Assembly (NCBI GenBank): GCA_022705545.1
Contig: JAKJEG010000017.1
Location: 1 to 6,447 of the forward strand
Origin: Patescibacteria group bacterium
GTDB lineage: Bacteria; Patescibacteriota; Minisyncoccia; UBA6257
Reading direction: 5' to 3'
Length of the DNA: 6,447 nt
The position numbers and the translations under genes were made by a program. Each line of letters opens with the position of its first letter. Position 1 is the stretch's first letter. Shown one piece after another: positions 5,204 to 6,447 of the stretch. The notes beneath the pieces were generated by a model that did no database searches, had not been told where the DNA came from, and saw only the letters and a program-made list of their open reading frames with translations.

Positions 5204-5446
5204 CTAATTAATTATCATTTTGATTTTCCATTTCTTTTCTGCTGTTGGGTTAGGAGGAATAGTGATTTTGAGAACCCTATTGCAATTTGGACAATAACCA
5301 ATGTCAGCCAAAAACTTTTTTTCTTCTTCAAAAAATTTCATTATTTCTTCGGCCAATTGAGGGTTCTCTTTCACTACCTCCTCTATTGTTGATTTTTTAA
5401 TTATTAAATCTTTGCTTTTGATTTTTTCCCCACAACGACATCTCAT
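5204..5446 (-). CDS. Small Cys-pair (putative zinc-binding) protein, function unknown
   Basis: An 80-residue protein I do not recognise as a named family. It starts MRCRCGEK, giving a CxC pair (C3, C5), and has a CPNC pair at 52-55, together four cysteines able to bind one zinc ion. Between them, residues 19-48 are charged and probably helical (EEVVKENPQLAEEIMKFFEE), and the tail is basic (AEKKWKIKMIIN). There is no signal peptide or membrane segment, so it should be cytoplasmic. It is clearly a real gene: a good promoter (5500-5528), the only strong Shine-Dalgarno in the window (AAGGAGA, 5454-5460) and an ATG 8 nt beyond AGGAG. The stop is TAG at 5206-5204. It leads a transcription unit with murC and queA. 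A zinc-ribbon nucleic-acid-binding protein or redox-sensitive partner is possible, but this is speculation from the cysteines alone. Confidence 0.85.
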   Translation of the reverse strand: MRCRCGEKIKSKDLIIKKSTIEEVVKENPQLAEEIMKFFEEEKKFLADIGYCPNCNRVLKITIPPNPTAEKKWKIKMIIN

Positions 5447-5453
5447 TTTTTTA

Positions 5454-5460
5454 TCTCCTT
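5454..5460 (-). promoter_or_regulatory. Shine-Dalgarno site of the Cys-pair gene
   Basis: AAGGAGA on the minus strand, with 8 nt between AGGAG and the ATG at 5446. It fixes the start codon and stands out because polX, murC and the ppsA fragment have no comparable site and queA has only a weak one. Confidence 0.85.
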
Positions 5461-5499
5461 TTTATTCTAACTCTCTTTTATTTTAAAAGAACTGAAATT

Positions 5500-5528
5500 A
5501 GTATAATATATATTGATGATTTAGTCAA
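5500..5528 (-). promoter_or_regulatory. Sigma70-type promoter inside the alr 3' end
   Basis: The minus strand reads TTGACT (-35, 5523-5528), a 17-bp AT-rich spacer, then TATACT (-10, 5500-5505). Each box differs from consensus at one position and the spacing is ideal. The -35 box is made of the last alr codons and stop (CTT GAC TAA). Transcription should begin near 5493, giving a leader of about 47 nt before the Cys-pair gene; the leader holds a weak inverted repeat, CTTTTA-TTT-TAAAAG on the plus strand (5476-5490). Confidence 0.75.
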
Positions 5529-6447
5529 GGTAGATTTTTGGCACTCTTTTTCCTAACCGAGAAACAATTTCATCTGGAATTGTCTGAGCTAATTGAGCGA
5601 TCTCTGGCGCCTTAATCACTTGATTTTTGTCTTTCCCAATTAAAATTACCTCATCCAATACTTTTAATCCTTTAATATTAGAGACATCAACCATCGTTAA
5701 ATCCATACAAATAATACCAACAATTTTTGCTCTTTGACCTTTAATGAGAACTTCACCAAGGTTAGACAACAATCGAGGATAACCATCAGCATAACCCACA
5801 GGGATAACCGCAATCGTGGAATCTTTTAAAACTCGATAAGTCTGGTCATAGCCAATTTTTTCATTCTTTTTTACCTTTTTTAAAGAAATTATTTTACTCT
5901 TAAAAGAAAGCAAAGGTTTTAGAGGGAGAAGTTTATTCTCTTTCTCGCCAATTTTATTCTTGGAAGTCAAATAAAAATCAGAAAAACCATACAGCAATTC
6001 CCCAGGTCGAACAGTATTTAAAATAAATTCCGGGTAATTAACAATTCCGCCGCTATTAGCTAAATGCTTCATTTCAATTTTAATACCTATTTTATCGATA
6101 TCCTCCAGCAGATTTTTGAACCTTTGAAATTGAAGATAGTTAAAATTATTATTTTTTTCTTTTGAACAAGCTAAATGACTAAAAATTCCTTCTATTTTCA
6201 AATTTTCTAATTTCGAAATTTTTTTGACTATTTCTCCTGCTTCCTCATAAGGAAAACCCAATCGATTCATTCCCGTATCAATTTTTATCTGAATTCTAAC
6301 TTTAAGATTTTGGTTTTTAGCGTATTGATTTAATTTCTTAGCAAAATCCAAAGAAAAAATAGTAGGAGTAATTTGATAAGCCACTATTTCTTTTAAATAG
6401 CAATCGTCAATATAACCAAGGACTAAAACAGGTAGTTTAATTTTATT
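5521..6447 (-). CDS. alr: Alanine racemase, N-terminus beyond the window
   Basis: A PLP enzyme converting L- to D-alanine for peptidoglycan. The frame stays open through the right edge, giving 308 codons. A GTG at 6384 is not the start: the 21 codons before it read KLPVLVLGYIDD, typical internal Alr sequence. About 60-75 residues are missing, including the PLP-binding lysine. Counting from the edge, visible family motifs are IKIDTGMNRLG with the usually carbamylated Lys (55) and the PLP-side Arg (62); EGIFSHLACS with His91; NSGG (131-134); VRPGELLYG with Arg147; KIGYDQTY with the presumed catalytic Tyr200; PVGYADGYPR (216-225); ICMD (247-250); and the C-terminal RLGKRVPKIYLD. The barrel and beta domains are both present, so the visible part looks functional. 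Stop is TAA at 5523-5521. The downstream promoter overlaps these last codons. Confidence 0.96.
   Translation of the reverse strand, partial: NKIKLPVLVLGYIDDCYLKEIVAYQITPTIFSLDFAKKLNQYAKNQNLKVRIQIKIDTGMNRLGFPYEEAGEIVKKISKLENLKIEGIFSHLACSKEKNNNFNYLQFQRFKNLLEDIDKIGIKIEMKHLANSGGIVNYPEFILNTVRPGELLYGFSDFYLTSKNKIGEKENKLLPLKPLLSFKSKIISLKKVKKNEKIGYDQTYRVLKDSTIAVIPVGYADGYPRLLSNLGEVLIKGQRAKIVGIICMDLTMVDVSNIKGLKVLDEVILIGKDKNQVIKAPEIAQLAQTIPDEIVSRLGKRVPKIYLD

Noticed and set aside
6382..6384. GTG as the start of alr
   Set aside because: The frame continues upstream to the window edge with typical internal Alr sequence (LPVLVLGYIDD), so the gene is cut by the window rather than short.

Overview
The window is AT-rich (roughly one third G+C by eye) and every recognisable gene reads on the minus strand. 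Low G+C, tight packing, standard stop codons, a bacterial PolX with a PHP domain, and GC-rich palindromic repeats of the kind that litter many environmental genomes suggest a small-genome bacterium, possibly of the Patescibacteria/CPR (Parcubacteria-like) type. That placement is an inference; no rRNA or ribosomal-protein marker is present. Alanine racemase and MurC indicate a peptidoglycan wall.

In the direction of transcription (right to left): alr, cut by the right edge and lacking its N-terminus (5521-6447); a strong sigma70-type promoter whose -35 box is the last codons of alr; an 80-residue CxC...CxxC protein (5204-5446); a 9-bp GC-rich hairpin (5178-5198); murC (3708-5159), overlapping queA (2675-3718) by 11 bp; a repeat-filled intergenic stretch (2070-2674); polX (315-2063); a second repeat-rich intergenic stretch (58-314); and the first 19 codons of a probable phosphoenolpyruvate synthase running off the left edge (1-57).

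The right half is a wall-precursor neighbourhood: Alr supplies D-Ala and MurC adds L-Ala to UDP-MurNAc. QueA (tRNA queuosine synthesis) is carried along by overlap with murC. The small Cys-pair protein is first in the transcription unit and has the only clear Shine-Dalgarno site in the window.

The unusual content is in the non-coding DNA. A module of about 190-250 bp, in direct orientation on both sides of polX, carries a 3'-end stem-loop, degenerate heptamers and an extended -10 promoter. Between its right copy and queA lie five copies of a palindromic repeat (two forward, three inverted), including a perfect 37-bp tandem, and then a 7-bp periodic tract. The 11-mer CTTGCGATGTC occurs three times, and two of those copies bracket the palindrome array. 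I see no convincing new multi-gene defence or mobile system. The repeat architecture around polX is the most interesting signal.
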